Positions 52,124 through 63,999 of a stretch of DNA of 64,000 nucleotides are shown piece after piece. The notes beneath the pieces are model-generated. The model had not been told where the DNA came from and searched no databases. It worked only from the letters and a program-made list of their open reading frames with translations. Origin of the DNA: Brevundimonas sp. Lineage in GTDB: Bacteria > Pseudomonadota > Alphaproteobacteria > Caulobacterales > Caulobacteraceae. The DNA is taken from the NCBI RefSeq assembly GCF_030682035.1, contig NZ_JAUXQZ010000003.1:81291-145290 (forward strand), in the 5' to 3' direction. Position numbers and translations under genes: made by a program. Within the stretch, counting starts at the first letter, position 1. Each line of letters begins with the position of its first letter.

Positions 52124-53668
52124 CTATTGCGGTGCCGGAGCCGGCGTCGGCGTGAATCGGAAATTCAGCGCCTGTATGGTTACAGGCCGGGTCGGGGCCA
52201 GCAGCAGCCGGCCCTCGATCAGGCCCTTGTCGCAGGTCCAGCGGAAGGTCCCGGACAGGTCGCCCGTCGGGGTGATCGGCGCATCTGTGGCGCAGGCGCC
52301 CGCGTCGGTCCGGAGCGCCCCCAGCACCGTCCGCCAGTTCTCCACCGAACGATCCATCAGGAAATTCATCGCCAGCCGGTCGCCCGCCACGCTCACGTCC
52401 CCAGCCGCCCAGATGCGGCCGAGGTCGAGATAGCGTTCGGCGAGGATGTCGCTGGTCGCGAGCGGCCGGACCGGGGCCAGCCCGCCACGCACGAGGGTCG
52501 AGGCGGCCTCCAGCAGCGGGCCTGACGGCCCGGCGTAGGTGCGGTTGGAGAAGGCGAACAAGCCCGTCCGCCGGTCCGGCATCAGGATCATGTAAGAGCC
52601 GTAGCCGGGGTAGCCGCCGCCGTGCGCCAGAAACGCGCCGATCTCGCAGTCGGTGTTGGCCTGCAGACCCATGCCATAGGCCCCGGCCCCGGGGCAGGGC
52701 TGGCCGTCGGCGCCGGCGCGGCTGCGCGATGAGACGAAATTCGAGCCCTGGGCCATTTCACGTACGGTCGAGCGCCGGACCGGGCCGGTCTCCGGGTCGT
52801 CGCGGGCGGGCCAGGCCGACAGCAGGAAGGAGATCCAGCGGGCATAGTCCTCGGCGCTGGTCTGGACCCCGCCCATGGAGCCGAAGACGCCGTGCCGCAT
52901 GTCGGGCTCCCGCGACCAGGCGTCGTTCTCCCAGCGGTATCCGATGGCGCGGCGGTCCTGCGGGGAGGCGAAGACGTCGTAGCCGCTGGAGGTCATGCCC
53001 AGCGGGGCCATGATCTCGGCCTCGATGTATTCGTTGTAGGGCCGCCCCGAGACGTTGGTGACGATCCGGCCCAGCAGGGCGTAGCCGAAGTTGGAATATT
53101 CGAACGCCGTCTGCGGGGCCCGGGTAAATGGCACGCCGTCGGTCAGCATCCGGGTGAACTCGGCCTCGGTGATGACCTGCTGGCGGTCGCCCCACGGGTC
53201 GTCGGTGACAAAGCCGCCGGTATGGTTGAGCAGGTCGCGGACCCGGATGCGCGGCGAGTCGGCGGTGGCGTAGGTCCAGTTCGCCATCTCGGGCACATGG
53301 GTCTCGGCCAGATCGTCGAGCGACAGCTTGCCCTCGTCGCGCAGCTTCAGGATCGCCAGGGCGGTGAAGGCCTTGGACATGGAGGCGATGCGGAACAGGG
53401 TGTCGGGCGTCACGGCGGGGCCGTCGATCGTGCGGATGCCCGTCATGCGCAGGTGGATGAGCCGGCCGTCCTGCACCACGCCATAGACCAGCCCCGGGGC
53501 GTGGGCGTTGGCCTGCCAGCGGTCAAAGGCCGCGTCGATGACCGGGATCGCCTCCTGCAGCGTGGAAGGCGCCGGAGTGGCAGCCGTAACGGGAGCGGGC
53601 GTCTGCGCCTGCAAGGGAACGGCGGTTCCCAGCGTCAGGACCAGAGCCAAGGCCAGAGTGCGTCGCAT
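52124..53668 (-). CDS. Serine hydrolase of the class C beta-lactamase/esterase family
   Basis: 514 aa from the second of two ATG codons, with GGAGG 5 nt upstream. Signal peptide (MRRTLALALVLTLGTAVPLQA). Active site: SxxK as 'SMSK' (about 92) in 'TLFRIASMSKAFTALAILKL', YxN as 'YSN' in 'FEYSNFGYALLGRI', and 'HGGGYPGYGSYM' for the third element. The 130-residue C-terminal extension is not recognised. Likely a peptidase or esterase, not necessarily a lactamase; ampC cannot be asserted. Convergent with brnA (6 bp between stops). Confidence 0.9.
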   Translation of the reverse strand: MRRTLALALVLTLGTAVPLQAQTPAPVTAATPAPSTLQEAIPVIDAAFDRWQANAHAPGLVYGVVQDGRLIHLRMTGIRTIDGPAVTPDTLFRIASMSKAFTALAILKLRDEGKLSLDDLAETHVPEMANWTYATADSPRIRVRDLLNHTGGFVTDDPWGDRQQVITEAEFTRMLTDGVPFTRAPQTAFEYSNFGYALLGRIVTNVSGRPYNEYIEAEIMAPLGMTSSGYDVFASPQDRRAIGYRWENDAWSREPDMRHGVFGSMGGVQTSAEDYARWISFLLSAWPARDDPETGPVRRSTVREMAQGSNFVSSRSRAGADGQPCPGAGAYGMGLQANTDCEIGAFLAHGGGYPGYGSYMILMPDRRTGLFAFSNRTYAGPSGPLLEAASTLVRGGLAPVRPLATSDILAERYLDLGRIWAAGDVSVAGDRLAMNFLMDRSVENWRTVLGALRTDAGACATDAPITPTGDLSGTFRWTCDKGLIEGRLLLAPTRPVTIQALNFRFTPTPAPAPQ

Positions 53669-53784
53669 CATTCCCTCCCGTTGAAGGCCCAAGGCCTAGC
53701 ATCCAGTTCACGATGCTCCAATCCACCGCCCCAGGCTTCACCTGCCGCCCGAACCCCGGCATGGTTGCGCTTCAGGGAGGCCGC

Positions 53785-54168
53785 ATGGCGCGACGGGCGA
53801 TACGATCCGACAGACTGATCGCGGTGCTGGGCGTGGCGGTGATCGTCCTCGGCGCTCTGGCGCTGTGGTTCGTCACGCAAGGCTCGGGTGGAGGCCTCAC
53901 GGAGGAGCCGGCGTCCCGCCGCGTGCTGCGCCAGGCGCGCGAGCAATTGGGGCCGGCGGCGGAGGTTCGGCTGATAGAGCCGGGTCGCGGACGGGTCGTG
54001 TGCGGTTACGTGGCCGCCGGACGGGATTATCTCGGTGTGGGCTTCATCTCGCGACCCAATCGCATGTTGCTGAGCGAAGACCCGCTGAACGGGGAGTTCC
54101 GCGCCATGATCGCGACCGACTGCCCGGGCTTTCCGGAGCCGCCCGCTGGGAGCGTTGTGGTCGATTGA
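53785..54168 (+). CDS. Hypothetical membrane-anchored protein
   Basis: 127 aa from the ATG preceded by GGAGG (53775-53779 region). One N-terminal helix ('LIAVLGVAVIVLGALALWFV') and a periplasmic domain with 'ASRRVLRQAREQLGPAAEVR', 'VVCGYVAAGRDYLGVGFISR' and one other Cys near the end. I do not recognise a family. Its stop overlaps the TTG start of ybgC (TTGA), so it belongs to the same transcript and may be linked to the Tol-Pal cluster. Confidence 0.75.
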   Translation: MARRAIRSDRLIAVLGVAVIVLGALALWFVTQGSGGGLTEEPASRRVLRQAREQLGPAAEVRLIEPGRGRVVCGYVAAGRDYLGVGFISRPNRMLLSEDPLNGEFRAMIATDCPGFPEPPAGSVVVD

Positions 54169-54620
54169 ACCAGCCCGACACCCCCACCGCCGGCCGCTTC
54201 GAGGGGCGCGAGCATCGGTTGCCGGTCCGCGTCTATTACGAGGACACCGACTTCACCGGTCTGGTCTATCACGGCAGTTATGTCCGCTATTTCGAGCGGG
54301 GGCGCTCCGACTGCCTGCGGTTGATGGGGATCGGCCACGCCGAACTGCTGGACGGCGACAGGCCGATGGCCTTCGTGGTCTCGAAAATGGGACTGAGCTT
54401 CCTCAAACCGGCGCGGATTGACGACCAGTTGCTGGTCCGCACCCGTTATGACGCCATCAAGGGCCCGCGCTTGCTGATCTCACAGGCCATCACGCACGGC
54501 GAAGACGTGCTGTGCCGGGCCGCGGTCGAGGTGGTCTGCATCCATATGGACGGGCGGCCGCGCCGACCGACCCAGACCCTGCGCGACCGGATCGGGCCGT
54601 GGCTGGCGCGCGAAGCTTGA
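54165..54620 (+). CDS. ybgC: Tol-Pal-linked acyl-CoA thioesterase YbgC
   Basis: 151 aa from a TTG overlapping the preceding stop; no ATG is available upstream of the conserved start. Hotdog thioesterase: 'YYEDTDFTGLVYHGSYVRYF' (catalytic Asp about 26), 'ERGRSDCLRLMG' and 'LLISQAITHGEDVLCRAAVE'. YbgC acts on short acyl-CoA or acyl-ACP, and its gene heads tol operons widely. Starts the conserved ybgC-tolQRA order. Confidence 0.94.
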   Translation: MNQPDTPTAGRFEGREHRLPVRVYYEDTDFTGLVYHGSYVRYFERGRSDCLRLMGIGHAELLDGDRPMAFVVSKMGLSFLKPARIDDQLLVRTRYDAIKGPRLLISQAITHGEDVLCRAAVEVVCIHMDGRPRRPTQTLRDRIGPWLAREA

Positions 54621-54751
54621 CCATTTCTCCCGCCTGTCACGTGCAGACAGGTGACGCCGCGGCCACACGTCGCTAGACCCGGCTCAAACCGCCACACAAC
54701 GGCCACGCCCGTCCGGTGCACAGTGGATGGACAGACGCAAGGGACGCCTGA

Positions 54752-55510
54752 ATGACCACCGCCGCCGAAGCCTCGATGATGAACCCGGTAGCCCTGTTCA
54801 TGGAGGCCGATATCGTCGTGCAGGCGATCATGGTCGGCCTGGCGATCGCCTCGCTGTGGTCGTGGGCCGTGATCATCGACAAGGCCATGCGGTTCAGCGC
54901 GCTGAACCGCCAGGCCAACACCTTTGAGGACGCTGTCGGCTCGGGCCGGCCGCTGGAGGATGTCGCCGCCCAGGCGGGACCGAATCCGGTGCATCCGCTG
55001 CCCCGCATGCTGGTCATCGCCCTGGCCGACTGGCGAGAGGCGCGCACCCGCGGGCCGCTGACCGAGAACCAGGCCAATCTGCTGATGTCGCGCATCGACC
55101 GCGCGCTGGACAGCCTGATCGCCCGCGAGGGCCAACGGGTCGAGAACGGGCTGGGCGTGCTGTCGGTTGTGGCGACGTCGTCGCCCTTCATCGGCCTGTT
55201 CGGTACGGTCTGGGGGATCATGAACGCCTTCGGGGCCATCGCCTCGTCGGGAAACACCAATCTGGCGACCGTGGCGCCCGCGATCTCCGAGGCCCTGTTC
55301 GCTACGGCCCTCGGTCTGGCCGCGGCCATTCCGGCCTATATCGCCTACAACAAATTCTCGATCGACGCGGGCAAGTTCACCGGCCGGCTCGAGAGTTTCG
55401 CCGACGATCTTCAGGCCGCCGTGGCGCGCCGTCTTGGCGGACCGACAAGCCCCGCGCCGCAGCCGGCCCACTCGTCCGGGCTGTATGACCACAGCCGCCG
55501 GGAGCTCTGA
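54752..55510 (+). CDS. tolQ: Tol-Pal system protein TolQ
   Basis: 252 aa. Inner-membrane proton-channel subunit of the Tol motor for outer-membrane constriction at division. Three helices: '[20 protein letters not shown]' near the start, '[20 protein letters not shown]' and '[20 protein letters not shown]'. '[20 protein letters not shown]' is the conserved TolQ/ExbB loop. Distinguished from ExbB by its position before tolR, tolA and tolB. GGGA 10 nt before the start. A dyad CCTGTC-N7-GACAGG at 54633-54651 lies upstream. Confidence 0.95.
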   Translation: MTTAAEASMMNPVALFMEADIVVQAIMVGLAIASLWSWAVIIDKAMRFSALNRQANTFEDAVGSGRPLEDVAAQAGPNPVHPLPRMLVIALADWREARTRGPLTENQANLLMSRIDRALDSLIAREGQRVENGLGVLSVVATSSPFIGLFGTVWGIMNAFGAIASSGNTNLATVAPAISEALFATALGLAAAIPAYIAYNKFSIDAGKFTGRLESFADDLQAAVARRLGGPTSPAPQPAHSSGLYDHSRREL

Positions 55511-55512
55511 GC

Positions 55513-55980
55513 GTGGCGCTCGCAGGAGGCGGCGGTGGCGGACACGTCCGGGGCCGCAGGCGGCCGCGCAAACGGCCCCTGAGCGAGATCAACGTCACGC
55601 CGCTGGTCGATGTGATGCTGGTGCTGCTGATCATCTTCATGATCTCGGCGCCGCTGCTGAACGTGGCCGTGCCGGTCGAACTGCCCAAGACGGACGCCAG
55701 CGCGGTCGACGCCTCCGACGATCCGGTGATCATCTCGATCAAGCGCGACGGCACCATCTATGTCGGCGAGCGTGAGGTCAGCTTCGACCGCCTCGTGCTG
55801 ACCGTGGCGGAAGAAGGCGGGGCCGATGCCCGCGAGAAGGCCGTCTCCGTGCGCGGCGACGGCCGGGCGCCCTATCAGGCCGTGGCCCGCGTCATGGCGC
55901 GGCTGTCCTCGGCCGGTTTCACCAGGCTGAACCTGATCACCGACACGGCCGGCGGCGCCCCGACGGACGAGGAGGGCTGA
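55513..55980 (+). CDS. tolR: Tol-Pal system protein TolR
   Basis: 155 aa from a GTG 2 bp after tolQ. One helix with the proton-carrying Asp: 'LSEINVTPLVDVMLVLLIIF' (about 27-46). The periplasmic domain 'VELPKTDASAVDASDDPVII' and 'VSVRGDGRAPYQAVARVMAR' is family-typical. Works with TolQ to energise TolA. Confidence 0.95.
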   Translation: MALAGGGGGGHVRGRRRPRKRPLSEINVTPLVDVMLVLLIIFMISAPLLNVAVPVELPKTDASAVDASDDPVIISIKRDGTIYVGEREVSFDRLVLTVAEEGGADAREKAVSVRGDGRAPYQAVARVMARLSSAGFTRLNLITDTAGGAPTDEEG

Positions 55981-55984
55981 CGGC

Positions 55985-56758
55985 TTGGAGAGGCCCGGTT
56001 CCTCCCTGGTCGCGTCGATCGTCGTCCATGCGGCGGTGGTTCTCGGCGTGCTGGGCTATGGCCTGCTCGGCTTCACGCGTGAGCCGGTCAGGATGGAGAC
56101 GGCCGTACCGGTGTCGATCATCTCCGACACGATCATTGAGGCCGCCGCCGCCGATAATCCCGACGACGAACTGGTCACCGAGGACGCCGCGACGGCGCCG
56201 GTCGCCCCGACGCCGCCCGAGCCGATCCCGCCCGAGCCCGTTCCGCCGCTGCCGACTCCGGCCCCTGTCAAGAAGGCTGCCACGCCGCGTCCACCCCCGC
56301 CGCGTACGACGCCGCCGCCCAGGACTCCGCCGCCGCGCACCCCGCCGCGCCGGGAGGACACGCTCGATCTCGACTCGCTCGCTGGCCCGCCCCGCCCGGG
56401 GCCGCGTCCCGGCCCCCGTCCGCCGACCGGTCAGAGCGGCCCGGGCACGGCGTCTCAGGCCACTGGTCCCTTGCAGTGGCAGGCGATCTTCAATCAGGTC
56501 TATCGCAACTGGTCTCCGCCCTGCGACACGCCCGGCGTTGAGAACATGCGCATCCAGATGGACGTCACCCTGACGCGTGACGGCAGGATCGCCCGCGCGC
56601 CGACGCTGATCGGCCGCCGATCCGATCCTGTCTGGATCGCCGTCGCGGCCGGCGCCGAGCGCGCCTTGTACCAATCCGCGCCCTTCGATGTGCCGGCGGG
56701 CTTCGAGGGCGGCACGGCGCGCACGACGTTCCTGACCAGCCGCATCTGCGGCAACTGA
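55985..56758 (+). CDS. tolA: Tol-Pal system protein TolA (TonB-like)
   Basis: 257 aa from a TTG 4 bp after tolR. N-terminal helix 'SLVASIVVHAAVVLGVLGYG', a Pro-rich spacer (about residues 70-130, repeated RTPPP), then a compact C-terminal domain 'PLQWQAIFNQVYRNWSPPCD' with two cysteines. Spacer composition is Pro/Arg-rich where E. coli has a long Ala/Lys helix, so the reach is shorter. The domain pattern is TonB/TolA C-terminal. It spans the periplasm to contact Pal/TolB. Confidence 0.88.
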   Translation: MERPGSSLVASIVVHAAVVLGVLGYGLLGFTREPVRMETAVPVSIISDTIIEAAAADNPDDELVTEDAATAPVAPTPPEPIPPEPVPPLPTPAPVKKAATPRPPPPRTTPPPRTPPPRTPPRREDTLDLDSLAGPPRPGPRPGPRPPTGQSGPGTASQATGPLQWQAIFNQVYRNWSPPCDTPGVENMRIQMDVTLTRDGRIARAPTLIGRRSDPVWIAVAAGAERALYQSAPFDVPAGFEGGTARTTFLTSRICGN

Positions 56759-56899
56759 GGCCGCCCGGCGCATTCCGCGTCACAATCACCTGACGAAGCG
56801 TGACAGGGCCTGAAAGTCGCCCCATTCGCGGCCATGCTGGTTTTCTGCGCACGGTCTGGCGATAAGGACCGGCGAAGCTTGAACTTGCGGGAGCCCTTG

Positions 56900-58270
56900 A
56901 TGCGTCTGAACCGACTTCTGGCGAGCGTCGCCGTCCTGGCGATGACGGTGAGCGCGGCCACAGCCCAGACGCCCCCCGCCCCGCAACAATCCGGCGATCC
57001 GGTCGAGGTCATCATCGATCAGGGCGTGCTGCGCCCCTATCAGATCGCCGTGGTCAATTTCAACGGCCAGAATGGCGCCGACCTGGGCGGGGTGATCCGC
57101 GCCGACCTGCGCCGCTCCGGCTATTTCGAGCCGCTCGACCCGGCCGGGTTCGTCGAGACCGGCCTGACCCTCGCCAATGCCCCCAATTTCCCGCAGTGGA
57201 CCTCGATCGGCGCCCAGGCGGTGCTGTACGGCGCGGTGACGCCCCGGCCCGACGGCCGCAACGATTTCGGCTTCCGCCTCTACGACCCCTATCGCCAGTG
57301 CCAGCTGGCCTCCTACCAATTCACGGCCACCCCCGAGCAGTGGCGCCGCATCGGCCACAAGATCGCCGACCTGATCTATCAGCGCATGACCGGCGAGACC
57401 GGCCTGTTCGACAGCCGGGTGATCTTCGTCTCGGAAAGCGGCACCCAGCTGAACCGGCTGTCGCGCCTGGCCATTTCGGACCAGGACGGGTTCAACCCCG
57501 TCTATCTGACCCAGGGCGACGAGGTGATCATGTCGCCGCGCTTCTCGCTGAACGACCCCAATGAGATCACCTATGTGGCGCTGGGCCGGGACTACAGCCG
57601 CATCTATCTGTTCAACCTGTCGACTGGACGGCGCGAGAGTCTCGGCGAGTTCGACGGCCAGGTGCTGGCCCCGCGATTCTCCAACGACGGGTCGAAGATG
57701 GCCTTTTCGATCATCCGGGGCGGCAATACCGACGTCTATGTGATGGACCTGGCCAGCCGCAATCTGCGCCGCCTGACCAGCGACCCGGGCATCGACACCT
57801 CCCCGTCCTTCAGCCCGGACAACAGCCAGATCGTGTTCACCTCGGACCGGTCCGGCAGCGCACGGCTCTACACCATGCGGGCCGACGGCTCGGGCCAACG
57901 CGCCATCTCGCGCGGCGGCGGCCTCTACACCGCCCCGAACTGGAGCCCGCGCGGCGACCTGATCGCTTTCACCAAACAGGGCGGAGGCCGGTTCTCGACC
58001 GGGGTCATGGCCGCCGACGGCTCGGGCGAGCGCATCCTGTCGTCGAGCTATTTCGAGGAGGGTCCGTCCTGGGCGCCCAACGGCCGCTACATCATGTTCG
58101 CGCGCCAGTCGCCGGGCGGCGACACCCGCCTGTGGACCGTGGACCTTTCGGGCCGCGTGGTGTCGCAGGCCGGGTATTCGGGGCGCGGCACTGATCCGGC
58201 GTGGTCGCCCTTGCTCGACGAACAGCCCGTCAACCTCGGCGGCGGCGGCCCGGACGGCTGCCCCACCTGA
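56900..58270 (+). CDS. tolB: Tol-Pal system protein TolB
   Basis: 456 aa from the ATG of MRLNRLLASVAVLA. Signal peptide cleaved near ATAQ. An N-terminal domain ('AVVNFNGQNGADLGGVIRAD') is followed by a beta-propeller of WD40-like (TolB) repeats: 'DGFNPVYLTQGDEVIMSPRF', 'SFSPDNSQIVFTSDRSGSAR', 'NWSPRGDLIAFTKQGGGRFS', 'SWAPNGRYIMFARQSPGGDT'. Periplasmic, binds Pal. A longer upstream frame is not supported. Confidence 0.96.
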   Translation: MRLNRLLASVAVLAMTVSAATAQTPPAPQQSGDPVEVIIDQGVLRPYQIAVVNFNGQNGADLGGVIRADLRRSGYFEPLDPAGFVETGLTLANAPNFPQWTSIGAQAVLYGAVTPRPDGRNDFGFRLYDPYRQCQLASYQFTATPEQWRRIGHKIADLIYQRMTGETGLFDSRVIFVSESGTQLNRLSRLAISDQDGFNPVYLTQGDEVIMSPRFSLNDPNEITYVALGRDYSRIYLFNLSTGRRESLGEFDGQVLAPRFSNDGSKMAFSIIRGGNTDVYVMDLASRNLRRLTSDPGIDTSPSFSPDNSQIVFTSDRSGSARLYTMRADGSGQRAISRGGGLYTAPNWSPRGDLIAFTKQGGGRFSTGVMAADGSGERILSSSYFEEGPSWAPNGRYIMFARQSPGGDTRLWTVDLSGRVVSQAGYSGRGTDPAWSPLLDEQPVNLGGGGPDGCPT

Positions 58271-58392
58271 TCACTTCAGGAGCCTTTCGGCTCAAACCCG
58301 CGTTATCGCGACTGGCGAAACCGCTGGCGCGTCAGTAGCAACCCTTTACAGCCAAGCTGGAGGCTCCGGCCTCCACTCAAGGAGACGACCCG

Positions 58393-58950
58393 ATGATGAA
58401 GCCCTCGACCCTCGTCCGTCTGGCCGCCGTCGGCGTGGCCGTGACCGCTATCGCCGCCTGTACTCCCCGCACGCCCGCCAGCACCGGCGCCGGCAATGAC
58501 ATCCCGCCCGCCGGGAATGACCAGTACACAGACAACGGCGCAGGTCCGGTGTCGGGCGGCAATCTCGGCGCCGCCGCGCCGGGTTCGGAACAGGACTTCG
58601 TCGTCAATGTCGGCGACCGCGTCTATTTCGATCTCGACAGCTATGCGATCCGTCCGGAAGCCTATCCGCGCATGGATGCGCAAGTGGCCTGGCTACAGCG
58701 CTATCCGGACGTGACCATCCGCATCGAGGGCAATGCCGACGAACGCGGCACCCGCGAATACAACCTGGCCCTCGGCGCCCGCCGCGCCGAATCGGTGCGC
58801 AGCTATCTGGTTGAGCGCGGCGTCTCCGCCGGCCGCATCGACACCATCAGCTACGGCAAGGAACGCCCGATCGCGGCCGGTTCGAACGAGGAAGCCTTCG
58901 CACGCAACCGCAACGCCCACACCGCTATCGTCTCGGGCGCGTCGCGCTAG
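58393..58950 (+). CDS. pal: Peptidoglycan-associated lipoprotein Pal
   Basis: 185 aa; two adjacent ATG codons, either could start. Lipobox 'AIAAC' (Cys about 22), Gly/Asn/Ala-rich linker, then an OmpA-like domain: 'VYFDLDSYAIRPEAYPRMDA' and 'IEGNADERGTREYNLALGAR' with the diaminopimelate-binding Asp and Arg, ending 'RNRNAHTAIVS'. Anchors the outer membrane to peptidoglycan. AAGGAG 9 nt before the start. Confidence 0.96.
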   Translation: MMKPSTLVRLAAVGVAVTAIAACTPRTPASTGAGNDIPPAGNDQYTDNGAGPVSGGNLGAAAPGSEQDFVVNVGDRVYFDLDSYAIRPEAYPRMDAQVAWLQRYPDVTIRIEGNADERGTREYNLALGARRAESVRSYLVERGVSAGRIDTISYGKERPIAAGSNEEAFARNRNAHTAIVSGASR

Positions 58951-58956
58951 GACATG

Positions 58957-58990
58957 GCCTCCTTCCCGTCGCTTCGCGATGGGGAGGAGA
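58957..58990. repeat. Short hairpin, family C-like
   Basis: CTCCTTCCC pairs with GGGGAGGAG across a 13-nt loop (GTCGCTTCGCGAT). Resembles one arm of the larger C element. It lies between pal and cpoB and may attenuate or stabilise the message. Confidence 0.55.
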
Positions 58991-59022
58991 CCTTGAACCG
59001 GCCTTAAATCGGTGGGACGACA

Positions 59023-59913
59023 ATGACCATGCTGAAGTTTCCCGCTGCCCTCCGCTCTCGCAACGCCCTGATCTCCGTTCTGGGCGTCGTCCTGATCGCG
59101 GGCACGACCACGGTCGTGGCCCAGACCACGCCGCTGGAGCCGGTGCAGTGGGACAAGCGGCGGCTGGACCAGCTGGACCGCAACGTCCGCCGCCTCGAGC
59201 GCGCGGTGACCCAGCGCAACGCCGCCGGCCAGCCGGTCATCATCGAGCCGGATCCCGAGGTCATCGCCCTGCAGGGCCGCGTCGGCCTGATGGACCGCCG
59301 GCTTGCCGACATGGAGGCGACGGTCCAGCGCGTGAACGGCGACCTTGAACGCCTGACCTTCCAGCTGGACGAGGCCGGACGCGACAACACCGCGCTCGGA
59401 ACCCGCGTCCGCGACGCCGAGGGCCGGATCCGCACCATGGAGGCGGCGGCGACGCGCGAGGCTGAGCTGAACGCGCCCATCCCGAACACCTCCCCGACCG
59501 GCGACGCCGCGCGCGACCTGACCGCCGCGGTCCGGCTGGCCGCCGGCGATCCGGCGCGTGGCGACCGCGCCTTGCAGACCGTCATCGCCGCCTGGCCCGA
59601 CACGCCACAGGCCCGTGAGGCCTCCAGCCGTCTCGGCGACCTGCGCGTCTCCGCCGGCGATCCCGCCGGCGCCGTCTCCGCCTATGCCACGGCGCTGCAA
59701 GGCTGGCCGGCCGCGCCCTGGGCCGCTTCGACAACCCTGGAGCTGGCGGACGCCCTGAACGCCACCGACCGCAAGACCCAGGCCTGCACCGCCCTGACGG
59801 AATACACCCGCCGTTACGCCGAAGCCGCCAGCCCGGCCGTGCGCGCGCGGGCAGCCGAGGCCCGGACCCGTATCGGCTGCCCGGCCGCGCCGCCGGCCCG
59901 GAGACCGGGCTGA
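59023..59913 (+). CDS. cpoB: Cell division coordinator CpoB (YbgF)
   Basis: 296 aa. Signal/anchor segment ('NALISVLGVVLIAGTTTVVA'), a long coiled coil from about residue 45 to 150 ('LDQLDRNVRRLERAVTQRNA', 'RVGLMDRRLADMEATVQRVN'), and C-terminal TPR repeats ('AWPDTPQAREASSRLGDLRV', 'GDPAGAVSAYATALQGWPAA'). It coordinates Tol-Pal action with peptidoglycan synthesis. The last gene of the conserved tol-pal set; its TGA overlaps the presumed tilS start. Confidence 0.93.
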   Translation: MTMLKFPAALRSRNALISVLGVVLIAGTTTVVAQTTPLEPVQWDKRRLDQLDRNVRRLERAVTQRNAAGQPVIIEPDPEVIALQGRVGLMDRRLADMEATVQRVNGDLERLTFQLDEAGRDNTALGTRVRDAEGRIRTMEAAATREAELNAPIPNTSPTGDAARDLTAAVRLAAGDPARGDRALQTVIAAWPDTPQAREASSRLGDLRVSAGDPAGAVSAYATALQGWPAAPWAASTTLELADALNATDRKTQACTALTEYTRRYAEAASPAVRARAAEARTRIGCPAAPPARRPG

Positions 59914-61324
59914 CCTCAGCCCCCGCGGACTGGACCGGGCCCGCGCAGGCCGGGCTGTCCGCGCGTCTGGAAGCCGACATTGATCGCCCGCTCGCTCTGG
60001 CCCTGTCCGGCGGCGGCGACTCCCTCGCCCTGCTGCGCCTCGCCGCCGACTGGGCGCGAGCGAACGGTCGACGCTTGTTGGCTCTGACTGTCGATCACGG
60101 ACTGAGCCCCGACAGCGCCGCCTGGACCGCCTTCGCCGAACGCGCCGCTCGTGAGGCCGGAGCCGACTGGCGCGGCCTTTGCTGGACCGGCCCCAAGCCC
60201 GCGACCGGCCTGCCCGCCGCCGCCCGGATGGCCCGCCATCGCCTGATCGCCGAAGCGGCGCGGAAGGCCGGGGCGCGGGTCGTCCTGTTCGCCCATACCG
60301 CTGACGACATCGCCGAGGGCGAGGTGATGCGGGCTGAGGGATCGACCCTGGGCCGGCTGCGCGACTGGTCCCCGTCCCCGGCCTGGCCCGAGGGGCGGGG
60401 ACTGATGCTGCTGCGTCCCATGCTGGGGGCGGGGCGGGGGGAGGTGCGGGACTGGCTTGCGGGGCAGGGAGCGGGCTGGATTGATGATCCGGGGAATGAG
60501 GATCCCAGGTTTGCGAGGAGCCGTGCCCGGCGCTCCCTATACCCTCTCCCATTGGGAGAAGGAGGGACCCGCCCGGCGACAGCCGGGTGGGAGGATGAGG
60601 GGTTACGACGCCAGGAAACGCGCCCACCGGACCCCCTCACCCTTAAGCGCAAGGACGACGGCTCCGCCGCCGTGCGCTCAAGCCCTCTCCCCATGGGAGA
60701 GGGGTCGTTCAACATCGGCCGGGACACCGACGCCGCCAGCCTCGCCGCCGCCCTCGTCTGCGTCGGCGGCGGCGACCGGCTTCCACGCCGGGATCGTCTG
60801 GACGCCATTCACGCCCGGTTGGCCGGAGGCGAAGATTTCACAGCCACCCTCTGCGGCGCCCGGATCGAAGCGCGGGGCGATCAAACCCTCCTCATCCGCG
60901 AAGCGGGCGAGTTCATCCGCCGGCCTCGCCCGCCGCTGCCGCTGATCCCCGGCGTTGAGACCGTCTGGGACGGCCGCTGGGCGATCACGGCCGATTCGCC
61001 CGGTTGGTCCGTCGCGCCGGCCGCCGGGCGTATGGCGGCCCTGTCCGACGCCGACCGGGCCGTATTGAAGGCGCTGCCGCCCGCCGCCCGCGGGTCCATG
61101 CCCGTGCTGATCCGGAACAATGCGACTGCGCCGGTTCTTGCAGGGAGGGCGGCGAAGGCGAGGTCGCTGGTCGAGCAAAGATTGGCGCTGGCGCTGGACC
61201 GAATGACGCACGAACGGGACCTTGGCGGCGCCCTCCATGGCGCATCGCCCCGGAACCACCTATTTTCGGGCGCTGACATCACTGACGAACGGGCGCTTCG
61301 GCGCACCCAGGGAACGAGACGAGA

Positions 61325-61328
<4 letters not shown>
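59910..61328 (+). CDS. tilS: tRNA(Ile)-lysidine synthetase with palindromic insertion and a non-ATG start
   Basis: 472 aa if started at the CTG that overlaps the cpoB stop (CTGA). No ATG, GTG or TTG lies in frame between that stop and the P-loop; the next usable codon (TTG at 60075) would remove it. It converts C34 of tRNA-Ile2 to lysidine. Landmarks: P-loop '[20 protein letters not shown]', '[11 protein letters not shown]', '[13 protein letters not shown]' and '[20 protein letters not shown]'. Residues about 211-266 are encoded by palindromic repeat B2 ([10 protein letters not shown]...SPLPMGEGS), beginning just after the catalytic domain. Without it the size is about 416 aa, normal for the order. 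The stop overlaps the ftsH start by 4 bp (ATGA). Confidence 0.92.
60541..60706. repeat. Palindromic repeat, family B copy 2 (inside tilS)
   Basis: Left hairpin CCCTCTCCCATTGGGAGAAGG and right hairpin CCCTCTCCCCATGGGAGAGGG are described by their arms CCCTCTCCC and GGGAGA/GGGAGAGGG. The interior has ACCCTTAAGCGCAAGG, like the GCGCGAAAGGGTGAGGG of copy 1. It is translated in frame as part of tilS. Confidence 0.88.

Positions 61329-63999
<2,671 letters not shown>

Noticed and set aside
52124..53668. Antibiotic-resistance AmpC beta-lactamase
   Set aside because: The SxxK/YxN set is shared by many esterases and peptidases; the long C-terminal part and sequence do not support a specific lactamase call.
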